A program made the position numbers and the translations under genes. Of a stretch of DNA of 64,000 nt, positions 48,901 to 62,179 are shown in pieces. The stretch comes from Rhipicephalus microplus (lineage: Eukaryota > Arthropoda > Arachnida > Ixodida > Ixodidae): NCBI RefSeq assembly GCF_043290135.1, contig NC_134707.1, positions 79,874,987 through 79,938,986 of the forward strand, in the 5' to 3' direction. The notes under the pieces were generated by a model. The model ran no database searches, was not told where the DNA came from, and worked only from the letters and a program-made list of their open reading frames with translations. Within the stretch, counting starts at the first letter, position 1, and every line of letters begins with the position of its first letter.

Positions 48901-50871
48901 TTTGTTTACTGGAGGTATGTGCAGGGAACATTCTTTAAGGCGTCGCTCCTACGTGCGACCGTGTTGCCCAGTGGCGCAATTGGTTAGCGCACGGTACTTA
49001 TACGACAGTTTTCGTGAGCTATGCCGGGGTTGTGAGTTTGAGCTTCACCTGGGGAATTAAATTTTTATTTGTTTTCGTATGAGGTTACTTGTATACTCAA
49101 TGCTGGCGACTGCCTGGCTCGAAAACATTTGTTTACTGGAGTTGTGTGTAGACAACAGTACTAAAGGATACACTCCTACGTGCAACTGTATTCCCCAGTG
49201 GCGCAATTGGTTAGCGCACCGTACTTATATGACAGTTGTGAACTATGCCTGGATTGTGAGTTAGAGCCTCACCAGGGTAATAAAATGTTTATTAGTTTTC
49301 ATAATTAGTCATGATGTTGTATACTCAATGCTGGCTAATTCTTGTCCCGAACACATTTGTTCACTGGAGATATGTGCAGAAAACATTCTTTAAGGCACCG
49401 CTCCTAAGTGCGACCGTGTTTCCCAGTGGCGCAATTTGTTAGCGCATGATACTTATACAACAGTTCTCGTGAGCTATGCCGGGGTTGTGTGTTCGAGTCT
49501 CACCTGGAGAATGAAATTTTTATTAGTATTCATATTTTGTCATGTGGGTAATTCTTTACTCAATGCTGACGACTGCCTAGCTCGAAAACATTTGTTTACA
49601 GGAGTTGTGTGTAGACAACAGTAATAAAGGAAACACTCCTACGTGCAACACTATACTCCAGTGGCGCGATTGGTTAGCGCACCGTACTTATACGACAGTT
49701 ATCGTGAGCTATGCCTGGGCTGTGAGTTCGAGCATCACCTGGGGAATGAAACTTTTATTATTTTTTTATATTCAGTCATGAGGTTCTTTACTCAATGCTG
49801 GCGACTCCTGTCCCAAAAACATTTCATTACTGAAAGTATGTGCAGGGAACATTCTTTAAGCACCGCTCCTACGTGCAACCGTATTCCCAGTGGCGCAATT
49901 AGTTAGCGCACGGTACTTATTCCACAGTTCTCCGGAGCTATTCCGGGGTTGTGAGTTCGAGCACCACCAGGGGCATGAAAGTTTTATTAGTTTTCATAAG
50001 TAGTCCTGAGTTATTTGTATACTCAAAGCTGGTGACTTCTTGTCCCGAAAACATTTGTTTACTGGAGGTATGTGCAGAAAACATTCTTTAAGGCACCGCT
50101 CCTAAGTGCGACCGTCTTCCCCAGTGGCGCAATTGGTTAGCGCACGATGCCTATACGACAGTTCTCGTGAGCAATGCCGGGGTTGTGTGTACGAGCCTCA
50201 CCTGGGGAATTAAATTTTATTAGTATTCATATTTAGTCTTGAGGTCGTGTACTCATACTGAGAGCTTCCTGGCTCGAAAACATTTGTTTGGTGGAGTTGT
50301 GTGTAGGCAACAGTATTAAAGGAAACACTCCTACGTGCAACTGCATTCCCCAGTGGCGCAATTGGTTAGCGCACCGTACTTATACGACAGTTATCGTGAA
50401 CTATGCCTGGATAGTGAGTTCGAGCCTCACCTGGATAATGAAATGTTTATTAGTTTTGATAATTAGCCATGATGTTTTATACTCAATGCTGGCGACTTCT
50501 TGTCCCGAAAACATTTGTTTACTGGAGATATTTGCAGAAAACATTCTTTAAGGCACCGCTCGTAATTGCAACCGTGTTCCCCAGTGGCGCAATTTGTTAG
50601 CGCATGATACTTATACGAAATTTCTCGTGAGCTATGCCGGGGTTGTGTGTTCGAGTCTCACCTGGAGAATGAAATTTTTCTTAGTATTCATATTTAGTCA
50701 TGTGGTTAGTTGTATACTCAATGCTGGCGACTGCCTAGCTCGAAAATATTTGTTTACAGGAGTTGTGTGTAGACAACAGTAATAAAGGAAACACTTCTAC
50801 GTGCAACACTATACCCCAGTGGCGCAATTGGTTAGTGCACGGTGCTTATACCACAGTTCTCGGGAGCTATG

Positions 50872-50876
50872 CCGGG
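50872..50876. repeat. Target site duplication of solo LTR, locus 2
   Basis: CCGGG; the partner is at 52136-52140. Same sequence and same monomer position as at locus 1. Confidence 0.9.
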
Positions 50877-52135
50877 TGTGATGAGTGAAGAAAACGACAA
50901 CGACGGAAGTGCGCTGCAAGGCGCGTGTAATGTGCGCGTGAGTGTCAGTGAATCAGCTGATGACCTGTGGTGGCCCATAAAGGTGGCGTGCCACGATTGG
51001 GCCACGGGCGACTATCACGTGGCAGTGGGCTTTGTGGCTGGGGACGAGCCAGAGCAGCGGCAGACGGGAGACAGCGGGCCGAAGCGTCGGACGCAGGCGA
51101 GCCAGGTTCCGGCCAGGGAACGCGGCCGTCCATTCTGCTGCCGTCCAACCACCAGCTGGGGCGGCAGTGCCGGCACGAGTACTGCATCTCGGGGCGCGGC
51201 CTGGCCTGCTGTTCTCTTCCTTGCCGAGGGCATCGCGGATCTCGGCGAGGTGTCTCCACGGTCAGCCGTTCGACACAGCGATGAACGTGACCTGGCTAAT
51301 GGTCATGGTTGCGTCGAGCATCGCGTCTCGGCGCACGCTCTTCGCTGGACGGGCTGGCCATGCCCCGCATGGAGCATCGCGTCTCCGATGCTGGTTGACT
51401 GCTCCGTGGCCGCACCCATGCCATAAAGCGCCGGTGTCACCGGAGCGTCGCACTTCGGCAAGGGACGAGCGAGATGTTCTGCCGGGTGAGACGCGGGAGT
51501 GCGCACAGAGGAGCACGGAGCCGGGCGAAGATTCAGGGTGGCCGAGGATTCAGATGACAGGGGAGTTGCTGGCTGAATCTAGGATCGCCGAGCGGTGCCG
51601 AGTGATGCGCCAGACTCGGACGTGTGCCACGAGCTCATGAGCTGCAGTGTGCACCCGAGGGTACCTGGCGGTGCCCTGGCCAAGAAGAAGGAATGTGCGG
51701 AAAAGAGAGCTCGAGGATTGAGGCCACGAAGGCAGAGGAAGCGGTGCGCCGCTCGAGAGGACGAGTTCCTGGCAGCGTTCCTGAGCCGGACGTGAGACCC
51801 GCACGTGTCAGCCAGGTCGAGCTCCGGTGTGTCTGTTCAAGGTTCAAGGCCGAGACCTGCTGAACGGCTCCTGCCTGGGCGCAGTGGCCGGGAGCAGGTT
51901 CGTGGACGAGGCCTACCGGGTGTGGTCGTCGTGATCCATGGCCTGATCCTGGACCTCCGGAGTGGCGACCCTGACTGCTGGGTTGGCCGCGACGTCCGAC
52001 TCAACGGCGCTGCACACGGTAGCGTATCCGTGCCCCGTCAGCCGTTCCACCCATGCCATGAAATAAAAAGTTCATGTTAATCCTTTCTCGTCCGCTGTAG
52101 ACAAACATAGTGACGAACGTCCCTTAACCATCACA
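50877..52135 (+). mobile_element. Solo LTR, family 2, locus 2
   Basis: 1259 bp, TGTGATG...CATCACA, nearly identical to 14669-15927. AATAAA lies at 52062-52067. The flanks also match locus 1 on both sides for several monomers, so this is a copy made by block duplication and not a second insertion. Confidence 0.9.
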
Positions 52136-55100
52136 CCGGGGTTGTGAGTTCGAGCACCACCTGGGACATGACAGTTTTATTATTTTTCATAATTAGTTAT
52201 GAGGTATTTGTATACTCAAAGCTGGCGACTTCTTGTCCCGAGAACATTTGTTTACTGGAGGTATGGGCAGAAAACATTCTTTAAGGCACCGCTCCTAAGT
52301 GCGACCTTGTTCCCCAGTGGCGCAATTGCTTAGCGCATGGTACTTATACGACAGTTCTCGTTAGCTATGGCGTGCTTGTGTGTTCAAGCCTCACCTGGGG
52401 AAGCAAAATTTTTATTAGTATTCATATTTCGTCGTGAGGTTAATTGTATACTCAATGCAGGTCACTGCCTGGCTCGAAAACATTTGTTTACTGCAGTTGT
52501 GTGTAGACAACAGTACTAAAGGAAACACTCCCACGTTAAACCGTGTTCCCCATTGGCGCAATTGGTTATCGCACCGCACTTATACGACAGTTATCGTGAG
52601 ATATGCCTGGTTTGTGAGTTCGAGCATCACCTGGGGAATGAAATTTTTATTAGTTTTCATAATTATTCATGAGGTTGTATGCTCATACTGGCGACTTCCT
52701 GGCTCGAGAACATATGTTTACTGGTGGTATGTGCAGGGAACATTCTTTAAGGCGCCGCTCCTACGTGCGACCGTGTTCCCCAGTGGCGCAATCGGTTAGC
52801 GCACGGTACTTATACGACTGTTTTCTTGAGCTATACCGGGGTTGTGGGTTCGAGCCTGACCTGGGGAATGGAATTTTTATTAGTTTTCATAGTTAGTCAT
52901 GAGGTTGCTTACTCAATGCTGGCGACTTCCTGTCCCGAAAACGTTTGTTTACTGGATGTATGTGCAGGAACATTCTTTAGGTCACCGCTCCTACTTGCGA
53001 CCGCGTTTCCCAGTGGCGCAAGTGGTAAGCGCACGGTACTTATACGACATTTTTAGTGAGCTTTGGCGTGGTTGTGAGTTTGATTCTCCCTGGGGAATGA
53101 AATTTCCATTAGTTTTTGTATTTAGTCATGAGGTTACTTGTATACTGAATGCTGGCGACTGCCTGGTTTGAAAACATTTGTTTACTGGAGTTAAGTTGTG
53201 TGTAGACAACAGTACTAAATTAAACACTCCTATTTGCAACCGTATTCCCCAGCGGGGCAATTGGTTAGTGCACGGTACTTATACGACAGTTCTCGTGAGC
53301 TATGCCGGGGTTGTGAGTTCGATCCTCACCTTGGGAATGAAATTTTTATTGGTTTTCATAATTAATCATGAGGTTAATTGTATACTCAAAGCTGGCGACT
53401 TCCTGGCACGAAAACATTTGTTTACTGGAGGTAGCTGCAGGGAACATTCTTTAAGGCACCGCTCCTACGTGCAACCGTATTTCCCAGTGGCACAATATGT
53501 TAGCGCACCGTACTTATACGACAGTTATCGTGAACTCTGCCTGGATTGTGAGTTCAAGCCTCACCTGGGGAATGAAAGTTTTCTTAGTTTTTATATTTAG
53601 TCATGAGGTTGTGTACTCATACACGCGACGTCCTTGCTCGAAAACATTTGTTTACTGGAGGTATGTGCAGGGAACAATCTTCAAAGCACCGCTCCTACGC
53701 GCGACCGTGTTCCCCAGTGGCGCAATTGGTTAGCGCACGGTACTTGTACGACAGATTTCGTGAGCTATGCCGGGGTTGTGAGTTCGAGCCTCACCTGTGG
53801 AATGAAATTTTTTTTAGTTTTCATAATTAGTCATCAGGTTATTTGTATACTCCAAGCTGGCGACTTCCTGCTTCGAAAACATTTGTTTACTGTAGGTATG
53901 TGCAGGGAAAATTCTTTAAGGCCCTGCTACTTTGTGCACCCGTATTCCCCAGTGGCGCAATTGGTTAGTGCACAGGACTTATACGACAGTTATCGTGAGC
54001 TATGCCGGGATTGTGAGATCGAGCCTACCTGGGGAATGAAATTTTTATTATTTTTCATCATTAGTCATGAGGTTGTATACTCAATGCTGGCGACTTCCTG
54101 TCCCGAAAACATTTGTTTACTGGATGTATGTGCAGGAAAATTCTTTAAGTCACCCCTCCTACTTGCGACCTTGTTTCCCAGTGGCGCAATTGCTTAGTGC
54201 ACGGTACTTATACGACATTTCTCGTGAGCTTTGGCGTGGTTGTGAGTTCGAGCCTCCCTGGGGATTAAAATTTTCATTACTTTTCGTATTTAGTCATGAG
54301 GTTAATTGTATACTGAATGCTGGCGACTGCCTGGCTCGAAAACATTTGTTTAATGGAGTTAGGTTGTGTGTAGACAACAGTACTAAAGGAAACACTCCTA
54401 CTTGCAACCGTATTCTCCAGTGGAACAATTCGTTAGTGCACGGTACTTATACGACAGCTCTCGTGAGCTATGCCGTGGTTGTGAGTTCGAGTCTCACCTG
54501 GAGAATGAAATTTTTATTAGTATTCATATTTAGTCATGCGGTTAATTGTATACTCAATGCTGGCGGCTGCCTAGCTCGAAAACATTTGTTTACTGAAGGT
54601 ATGTGCAGGGATCATTCTTTAAGGCACCGCTCCTACGTGCTACCGTGTTCCCAAGTGGCACAATTGGTTAGCGCACGGTACTTATACGACAGTTTTCGTG
54701 AGCTATGCCGGGGTTGTGAGTTCGAGCATCACCTGGGGAATGAAATTTTTATTAGTTTTCATATTCAGTCATGAGGTTGTGTACTCATACTGGCGACTTC
54801 CTGGCTCGAAAAGATTTCTTTACTGGAGGTATTTGCAGGGAACATTCTTTAAGGCACCCCTCCTACTTGCGACCTTGTTTCCCAGTGGCGCAATTGCTTA
54901 GTGCACGGTACTTATACGACATTTCTCGTGAGCTTTGGCGTGGTTGTGAGTTCGAGCCTCCCTGGGGAATAAAATTTTCATTACTTTTCGTATTTAGTCA
55001 TGAGGTTAATTGTATACTGAATGCTGGCGACTGCCTGGCTCGAAAACATTTGTTTACTGGAGTTGTGTGTAGACAACAGTACCAAAGGAAACACTGCTAC

Positions 55101-58100
55101 GTGCGACTGTATTCCCCAGTGGCGTAATTGGTTAGTGCACCGTACTTATACGACAGTTATCGTGAACTAAGCCTGGATTTTGAGTTCGAGCCTCACCTGG
55201 GTAATGAAATGTTTATAAGTTTTCATAATTAGTCATGATGTTGTATACTCAATGCTGGCGACTTCTTTCCCGAAATCATTTGTTTACTGGAGAAATGTGC
55301 AGAAAACATTCTTTAAGGCACCGTTCATAAGTGCGACCGTGTTCTCTAGTGGCGCAATTTGTTAGCGCATGATACTTATTCGACAGTTCTCGTGAGCTAT
55401 GCCGGGTTTGTGTGTTCGAGTCTAACCTGGAGAATGAAATTTTTATTAGTATTCATATTTTGTCATGTGGTTAATTGTATACTCAATGCTGGCGACTGCC
55501 TAGCTCGAAAACATTTGTTTACAGGAGTTGTGTGTAGACAACAGTAATAAAGGAAACACTCCTACGTGCAACACTATACCCCAGTGGCGCGATTGGTTAG
55601 CGCACCGTACTTATACGACAGTTGTCGTGAGCTATGCCTGGGCTGTGAGTTCGAGCATCACCTGGGGAATGAAATTTTTATTAGTTTTCATATTCAGTCA
55701 TGAGGTTCTTTACTCAATGCTGGCGACTCTTGTCCCAAAAACATTTCAATACTGGAAGTATGTGCAGGGAACATTCTTTAAGGCACCGCTCCTACGTGCA
55801 ACCGTATTCCCAGTGGCGCAATTAGTTAGCGCGCGGTACTTATACCACAGTTCTCCGGAGCTATGCCGGGGTTGTGAGTTCGAGCACCACCAGGGACATG
55901 AAAGTTTTATTGGTTTTCATAAGTAGTCATGAGTTATTTCTATACTCAAAGCTGGTGACTTCTTGTCCCGAAAACATTTGTTTACTGGAGGTATGTGCAG
56001 AAAACATTCTTTAAGGCACCGCTCCTACGTGCGACCGTCTTCCCCAGTGGCGCAATTGGTTAGCGCACGATGCTTATACGACAGTTCTCGTGAGCAATGC
56101 CGGGGTTGTGTGTACAAGCCTCACCTGGGGAATTAAATTTTATTAGTATTCATATTTAGTCTTGAGGTCGTGTACTCATACTGAGAGCTTCCTGGCTCGA
56201 AAGCATTTGTTTGGTGGAGTTGTGGGTAGGCAACAGTATTAAAGGAAACACTCCTACGTGCAACGCTATTCCCTAGTGGCGCAATTTGTTAGCGCACCCT
56301 ACTTATACGACAGTTATCGTGAACTATGCCCGGATTTTGAGTTCGAGCCTCACCTGGGTAATGAAATGTTTATAAGTTTTCATAATTAGTCATGATGTTG
56401 TATACTCAATGCTGGCGACTTCTTTCCCTAAAACATTTGTTTACTGGAGATATGTGCAGAAAACATTTTTAAGGCACTACTCATTCATAAGTGCGACCGT
56501 GTTCCCCAGTGGCGCAATTTGTTAGCGCATGATACTTATACGAAAGTTCTCGTGAGCTATACTGGGGTTGTGTGTTCGAGTCTCACCTGGAGAATGAAAT
56601 TTTTATTAGTATTCATATTTAGTCATGTGGTTAATTGTATACTCAATGCTGGCGACTGCCTAGCTCGAAAACATTTGTTTACTGGAGTTGTGTGTAGACA
56701 ACAGTATGAAAAGAAACACTCCTACGTGCAACACTATACCCCAGTGGCGCAATTGATTAGCGCACCGTACTTATACGACAGTTATCGTGAGCTATGCCTT
56801 GGCTGTGAGTTCGAGCATCACCTTGGGAATGAAATTTTTATTAGTTTTCATATTTAGTCATGAGGTTGTTTACTCAATGCGACTCTTGTCCCAAAAAGAT
56901 TTCATTACGGGAGGTATTTGCAGGGAACATTCTTTAAGGCACCACTCCTACGTGCAACCGTACTCCCAGTGGCGCAATTGCTTAGCGCACGGTACTTATA
57001 CGACATTTCTCGTGAGCTTTGGCGTGGTTGTGAGTTCGAGCCTCCCTGGGGAATAAAATTTTCATTAGTTTTCTTATGAGGTTAATTGTATACTCAATGC
57101 TGGCGACTGCCTGGCTCGAAAACCTTTGTTTACTGAAGTTGTGTGTAGACAACAGTACTAAAGGAAACAGTCGTACGTGCAACTGTATTCCCCAGTGGCG
57201 CAATTGGTTAGCGCACCGTACTTATACGACAGTTATCGTGAGATATGCTTGGGTTGTGAGTTCGAGCATCACCTGGGGAATGAAATTTTTATTAGTTTTC
57301 ATAATTATTCATGAGGTTGTGTTCTCATACTGGCGACTTCCTGGCTCGAGAACATTTGTTTACTGGAGGTATGTGCAGGGAACATTCTTTAAGGCGCCGC
57401 TCCTGCGTGCGACCGTGTTCCCCAGTGGGGCAATTGGTTAGCGCACGGTACTTATACGACAGTTTTCGTGAGCTATGCCGGGGTTGTGAGTTTGAGCTTC
57501 ACCTGGGGAATTAAATTTTTATTTGTTTTCGTATGAGGTTACTTGTATACTCAATGCTGGCGACTGCCTGGCTCGAAAACATTTGTTTACTGGAGTTGTG
57601 TGTAGACAACAGTACTAAAGGATTCACTCCTATGTGCAACTGTATTCCCCAGTGGCGCAATTGGTTAGCGCACCCTACTTATATGACAGTTGTCGTGAAC
57701 TATGCCTGCAATGTGAGTTCGAGCTACACCAGGGTAATGAAATGTTTATTAGTTTTCATAATTAGTCATGATGTTGTATACTCAATGCTGGCGAATTCTT
57801 TCCTGAAAACATTTGTTTACTGGAGATATGTGCAGAAAACATTTTTTAAGGCACCGCTCATAAGTGCGACCGTGTTCCCCAGTGGCGCAATTTGTTAGCG
57901 CATGATACTTATACGACAGTTCTCGTGAGCTATGCCGGGGTTGTGTGTTCGAACATCACCTGGGGAATGAAATTTTTATTAGTTTTCATATTTAGTCGTG
58001 AGTTTGTGTACTCATACTGGCGACTTCCTGGCTCAAAAACATTTGTTTACTGGAGGTATGTGAGGGGAACACTCTTCAAAGCACCCCTCCTACTTGCGAC

Positions 58101-59327
58101 CGTGTTTCCCAGTGGCGCAATTGCTTAGCGCACGGTACTTATACGACATTTCTCGTGAGCTTTGGCGTGGTTGTGAGTTCGAGCCTCCCTGGGGAATAAA
58201 ATTTTACTTAGTTTTCGTATGAGGTTAATTGTATACTCAATGCTGGCGACTGCCTGGCTCGAAAACATTTGTTTACTGGAGTTGTGTGTAGCCAACAGTA
58301 CTAAAGGAAACACTCTTACGTGCAACTGTATTCCCAGTGGCGCAATTGGTTAGCGCACCCTACTTATACGACAGTTATCGTGAACTATGCCTGGATTTTG
58401 AGTTCGAGCCTCACCTGGGTAATGAAATGTTTATAAATTTTCATTATTATTAGTCATGATGTTGTATACTCAATGCTGGCAACTTCTTTCCCGAAAACAT
58501 TTGTTTACTGGAGATATGTGCAGAAAACATTCTTTAAGGCACCGCTCATAAGTGCGACCGTGTTTCCAGTGGCGCAATTTGTTAGCGCATGATACTTATA
58601 CGACAGTTCTCGTGAGCTATGCCGGGATTGTGTGTTCGAGTCTCACCTGGAGAATGAAATTTTTATTAGTATTCATATTTAGTCATGTGGTTAATTGTAT
58701 ACTCAATGCTGGCGACTGCCTGGCTCGAAAACCTTTGTTTACTGAAGTTGTGTGTAGACAACGGTACTAAAGGAAACACTCCTACGTGCAACTGTATTCC
58801 CCAGTGGCGCAATTGGTTAGCGCACCGTACTTATACGACAGTTATCGTGAGATATGCCTGGGTTGTGAGTTCGAGCATCACCTTGGGAATGAAATTTTTA
58901 TTAGTTTTAATAATTAGCCATGATGTTGTATACTCAATGCTGGCGACTTCTTGTCCCGAAAACATTTGTTTACTGGAGATATTTGCAGAAAACATTCTTT
59001 AAAGCACCCCTCCTAATTGCGACCGTGTTCCCCAGTGGCGCAATCTGTTAGCGCATGATACTTATACGAAAGTTCTCGTGAGCTATGCCGGGGTTGTGTG
59101 TTCGAGTCTCACCTGGAGAATGAAATTTTTATTAGTATTCAAATTTAGTCATGAGGTTAATTGTATACTCAATGCTGGCGACTGCCTAGCTCGAAAACAT
59201 TTGTTTACAGGAGTTGTGTGTAGACAACAGTAATAAAGGAAACACTCCTACGTGCAACACTATACCCCAGTGGCGCAATTGGTTAGTGCACGGTGCTTAT
59301 ACCACAGTTCTCGGGAGCAATGCCGGG
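52136..59327 (+). repeat. tRNA-Ile(UAU)-containing tandem array, segment 7
   Basis: About 31 units. 52140-54770 follows 15930-18080; 55360-55930 resembles 18200-18600 and 47200-47470; 56520-57510 resembles 48060-49060; 58550-59000 resembles 20960-21240. A copy with anticodon TGT is at 53745-53747. The segment ends in the monomer type cut at CCGGG by the LTR at 59328. Confidence 0.9.
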
Positions 59328-60585
59328 TGTGATGAGTGAAGAAAACGACAACGACGGAAGTGCGCTGCAAGGCGCGTGTAATGTGCGCGTGAGTGTCAGC
59401 GAATCGGCTGATGACCTGTGGTGGCCCATAAAGGTGGCGTGCCACGATTGGGCCACGGGCGACCATCACGTGGCAGTGGGCTTTGTGGCTGGGGACGAGC
59501 CGGAGCAGCGGCGGACGGGAGACAGCGGGCCGAAGCGTCGGACGCAGGCGAGCCAGGTTCCGGCCAGGGAACGCGGTCGTCCACGCTGCTGCCGTCGTAC
59601 CACCAGCTGGGGCGGCAGTGCCGGCACGAGTACTGCATCTCGGGGCGCGGCATGGCCTGCTGTTCTCTTTCTTGCCGAGGGCATTGCGGATCTCGGCGAG
59701 GCGTCTCCACGGTCAGCCGTTCGACACAGCGATGAACGTGGCCTGTCTAATGGTCACGGTTGCGTCGAGCATCGCGTCTCGGCGCACGCTCTTCGCTCGA
59801 CGGGCTGACCATGCCCTGCATGGAGCATCGCGTCTCTGATGCGGGTTGACTGCTCCGTGGCCGCACCCATGCCATCAAGCGCCGGTGTCACCAGAGCGTC
59901 GCACTTCAGCAAGGGACGAGCGAGATGTTCTGCCGGGCGAGACGCGGGAGTGCACACAGAGGAGCACGGAGCCGGGCGAGGATTCAGGGTGGCCGAGGAT
60001 TCAGATGCCAGGGGAGTTGCTGGCTGAATCTAGGATCGCCGAGTGGTGCCGAGTGATGCGCCAGACTCGGACGTGGGCAACGAGCTCATGAGCTGCAGTG
60101 TGCACCCGAGGGTACCTGGCGGTGCCCTGGCCAAGAAGAAGGAACGTGCGGAAAAGAGAGCTTGAGGATTGAGGCCACGAAGGCAGAGGAAGCGGTGCGC
60201 CGCTCGTGAGGACGAGTTCCTGGCAGTGTTCCTGAGCCGGACGTGAGACCCGTACGTGTCAGCCAGGTCGAGCTCCGGTGGGTCTGTTCAAGGTCCAAGG
60301 CCGAGACCTGCTGAACGGCTCCTGTCTGGGTGCAGTGGCCGGGAACAGGTTCGTGGACGAGGCCTACCGGGTGTGGTCGTCGTGAGCCATGGCCTGATCC
60401 TGGACCTCCGGAGTTGCGACCCTGACTGCTGGGTTGGCCGCGACGTCCGACTCAACGGCGCTGCACACGGTAGCGTATTTGTGCGCCGTCAGCCGTTCCA
60501 CCCATGCCATGAAATAAAAAGTTCATGTTAATTCTTTCTCGTCCGCTATAGACAACATAGTGACGAACGTCCCTTAACCATCACA
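59328..60585 (+). repeat. 5' LTR of the two-LTR family 2 element
   Basis: 1258 bp. It differs from the 3' LTR at many scattered points (for example GGTCGTCC, GTCGTACC, TCGACGGGCTGACC), more than between the LTRs of the Gag-only element, so this insertion is older. Confidence 0.9.
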
Positions 60586-60590
60586 ACAAA

Positions 60591-60608
60591 TGGCGAGCCT
60601 GCCAGGAT
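60591..60608 (+). promoter_or_regulatory. Primer binding site of the family 2 element
   Basis: TGGCGAGCCTGCCAGGAT starts 5 nt after the 5' LTR end. It shares the TGGCG..CC and AGG pattern with the site at 37321. Primer tRNA not identified. Confidence 0.65.
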
Positions 60609-60663
60609 TAAGCTCTCGCGTTACTTCTGAGAGCCTCACGTTGTTTGCGTGTGGCCGACGAGA

Positions 60664-60780
60664 ATGGACGACAAGAGAAAGCTAGTTGAGCTAGGGAAGG
60701 AGATGGGGCTGAGTGGAGATATTTTATAGCATGGGTGAGCGCAGAGGAAAAAGAAATGAGGGGTCAGAGAGCTCGAAAAT
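60664..60780 (+). pseudogene. Broken gag start of the family 2 element
   Basis: From the ATG at 60664 the frame reads MDDKRKLVELGKEMGLSGD, clearly related to the Gag start of the element at 37525. It then runs into a stop at about 60727. A neighbouring frame continues with residues resembling the AWVS..EEKE stretch that follows in the intact Gag, before another stop near 60780. So at least one frameshift and stops disrupt it, and everything downstream (coiled coil, capsid, knuckles, protease, polymerase) is absent. It shows that family 2 and the Gag-only element belong to related lineages although their LTRs differ. Confidence 0.75.
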
Positions 60781-60920
60781 GAGGCCCGAGGCCGCGCTGG
60801 TCCAGGCATCTCCGCCACCACTGCTCGAGAGTCGTGAGTCTACGGGACTGATCTTCCTCATCACTGTGTATTGTGAGAAAAGTTCTTTGGCTGAAACAAC
60901 TTTCTTGAGCGAGGGGTTAT
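60781..60920 (+). other. Remaining interior and purine tract of family 2 element
   Basis: 140 bp with no recognisable coding content. GAGCGAGGGG just before the 3' LTR is a candidate polypurine tract, but TTAT separates it from the LTR. Confidence 0.5.
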
Positions 60921-62179
60921 TGTGATGAGTGAAGAAAACGACAACGACAAAAGTATGGGGCAAGGCGCGTGTAATGTGCGCGTGAGTGTAAGCGAATCAG
61001 CTGATGACCTGTGGTGGCCCATAGAGGTGGCGTGCCACGATTGGGCCACGGGCGACCATCACGTGGCAGTGGGCTTTGTGGCTGGGGACGAGCCGGAGCA
61101 GCGGCAGACGGGAGACAGCGGGCCGAAGCGTCGGACGCAGGCGAGCCAGGTTCCGGCCAGGGAACGCGGCCATCCACGCTGCTGCCGTCCAACCACCAGC
61201 TGGGGTGGCAGTGCCGGCACGAGTACTGCATCTCGGGGCGCGGCCTGGCCTGCTGTTCTCTTCCTTGCCGAGGGCATCGCGGATCTCGGCGAGGCGTCTC
61301 CACGGTCAGCCGTTCGACACAGCGATGAACGTGGCCTGGCTAATGGTCATGGTTGCGTCGAGCATCGCGTCTCGGCGCACGCTCTTCGCTGGACGGGCTG
61401 GCCATGCCCCGCATGGAGCATCGCGTCTCCGATGCGGGTTGACTGCTCCGTGGCCGCACCCATGCCATCAAGCGCCGGTGTCACCAGAGCGTCGCACTTC
61501 GGCAAGGGACGAGCGAGATGTTTTGCCGGGCGAGACGCGGGAGTGCGCACAGAGGAGCACGGAGCCGGGCGAGGATTCAGGGTGGCCGAGGATTCAGATG
61601 CCAGGGGAGTTGCTGGCTGAATCTAGGATCGTCGAGCGGTGCCGAGTGATGCGCCAGACTTGGACGTGGGCCACGAGCTCATTAGCTGCAGTGTGCACCC
61701 GAGGGTACCTGGCGGTGCCCTGGCCAAGAAGAAGGAATATGCGGAAAAGAGAGCTCGAGGATTGAGGCCACGAAGGCAGAGGAAGTGGTGCGCCGCTCGA
61801 GAGGACGAGTTCCTGGCAGCGTTGCTGAGCCGGACGTGAGACCCGTACGTGTCAGCCAGGTCGAGCTCCGGTGTGTCTGTTCAAGGTCCAAGGCCGAGAC
61901 TTGCTGAACGGCTCCTGCCTGGGTGCAGTGGTTGGGAGATGGTTCGTGGACGAGGCCTACCGGGTGTGGTCGTCGTGAGCCATGGCCTGATCCTGGACCT
62001 CCGGAGTGGCGACCCTGACTGCTGGGTTGGCCGCGACGTCCGACTCAACGGCGCTGCACACGGTTGCGTATCCGTGCCCCGTCAGCCGTTCCACCCATGC
62101 CATGAAATAAAAAGTTCATGTTAATCCTTTCTCGTCCGCTATAGACAAACATAGTGACGAACGTCCCTTAACCATCACA
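60921..62179 (+). repeat. 3' LTR of the two-LTR family 2 element
   Basis: 1259 bp, TGTGATG...CATCACA. A frame open for 232 codons starts at its second base; the same frame is closed earlier, at different points, in the other three LTR copies. Confidence 0.9.

Larger units (their letters stand above)
44708..50876 (+). repeat. tRNA-Ile(UAU)-containing tandem array, segment 6
   Basis: About 26 units plus a SINE. At about 45036-45045 a spacer (GTGCAGGAACATTC) is joined directly to a tRNA intron (ATACGACAG); compared with 6390-6710 about 300 bp have been lost there. The stretch 46813-47472 is nearly identical to 13136-13795. Units at 48060-49060 resemble 20050-20600 and 56520-57510. The last monomer is cut by the LTR at 50877. 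Confidence 0.9.
59328..62179 (+). mobile_element. Two-LTR element of family 2 with a 335-bp interior
   Basis: LTRs at 59328-60585 and 60921-62179 enclose 60586-60920. It is flanked by CCGGG (59323-59327) and CCGAG (62180-62184), a target duplication with one later change. The interior keeps a primer binding site, a broken gag start and a purine-rich stretch before the 3' LTR, so nearly all coding sequence has been lost. The copies at 14669 and 50877 at the equivalent site have only one LTR, which is what recombination between the two LTRs would leave. Confidence 0.9.

Noticed and set aside
60922..61620. A 232-aa ORF at the start of the 3' LTR, with shorter equivalents at 14671, 50842 and 59293
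   Set aside because: It lies wholly in LTR sequence, ends at different points in the four copies, and competes with equally long frames on both strands, as expected of GC-rich DNA.
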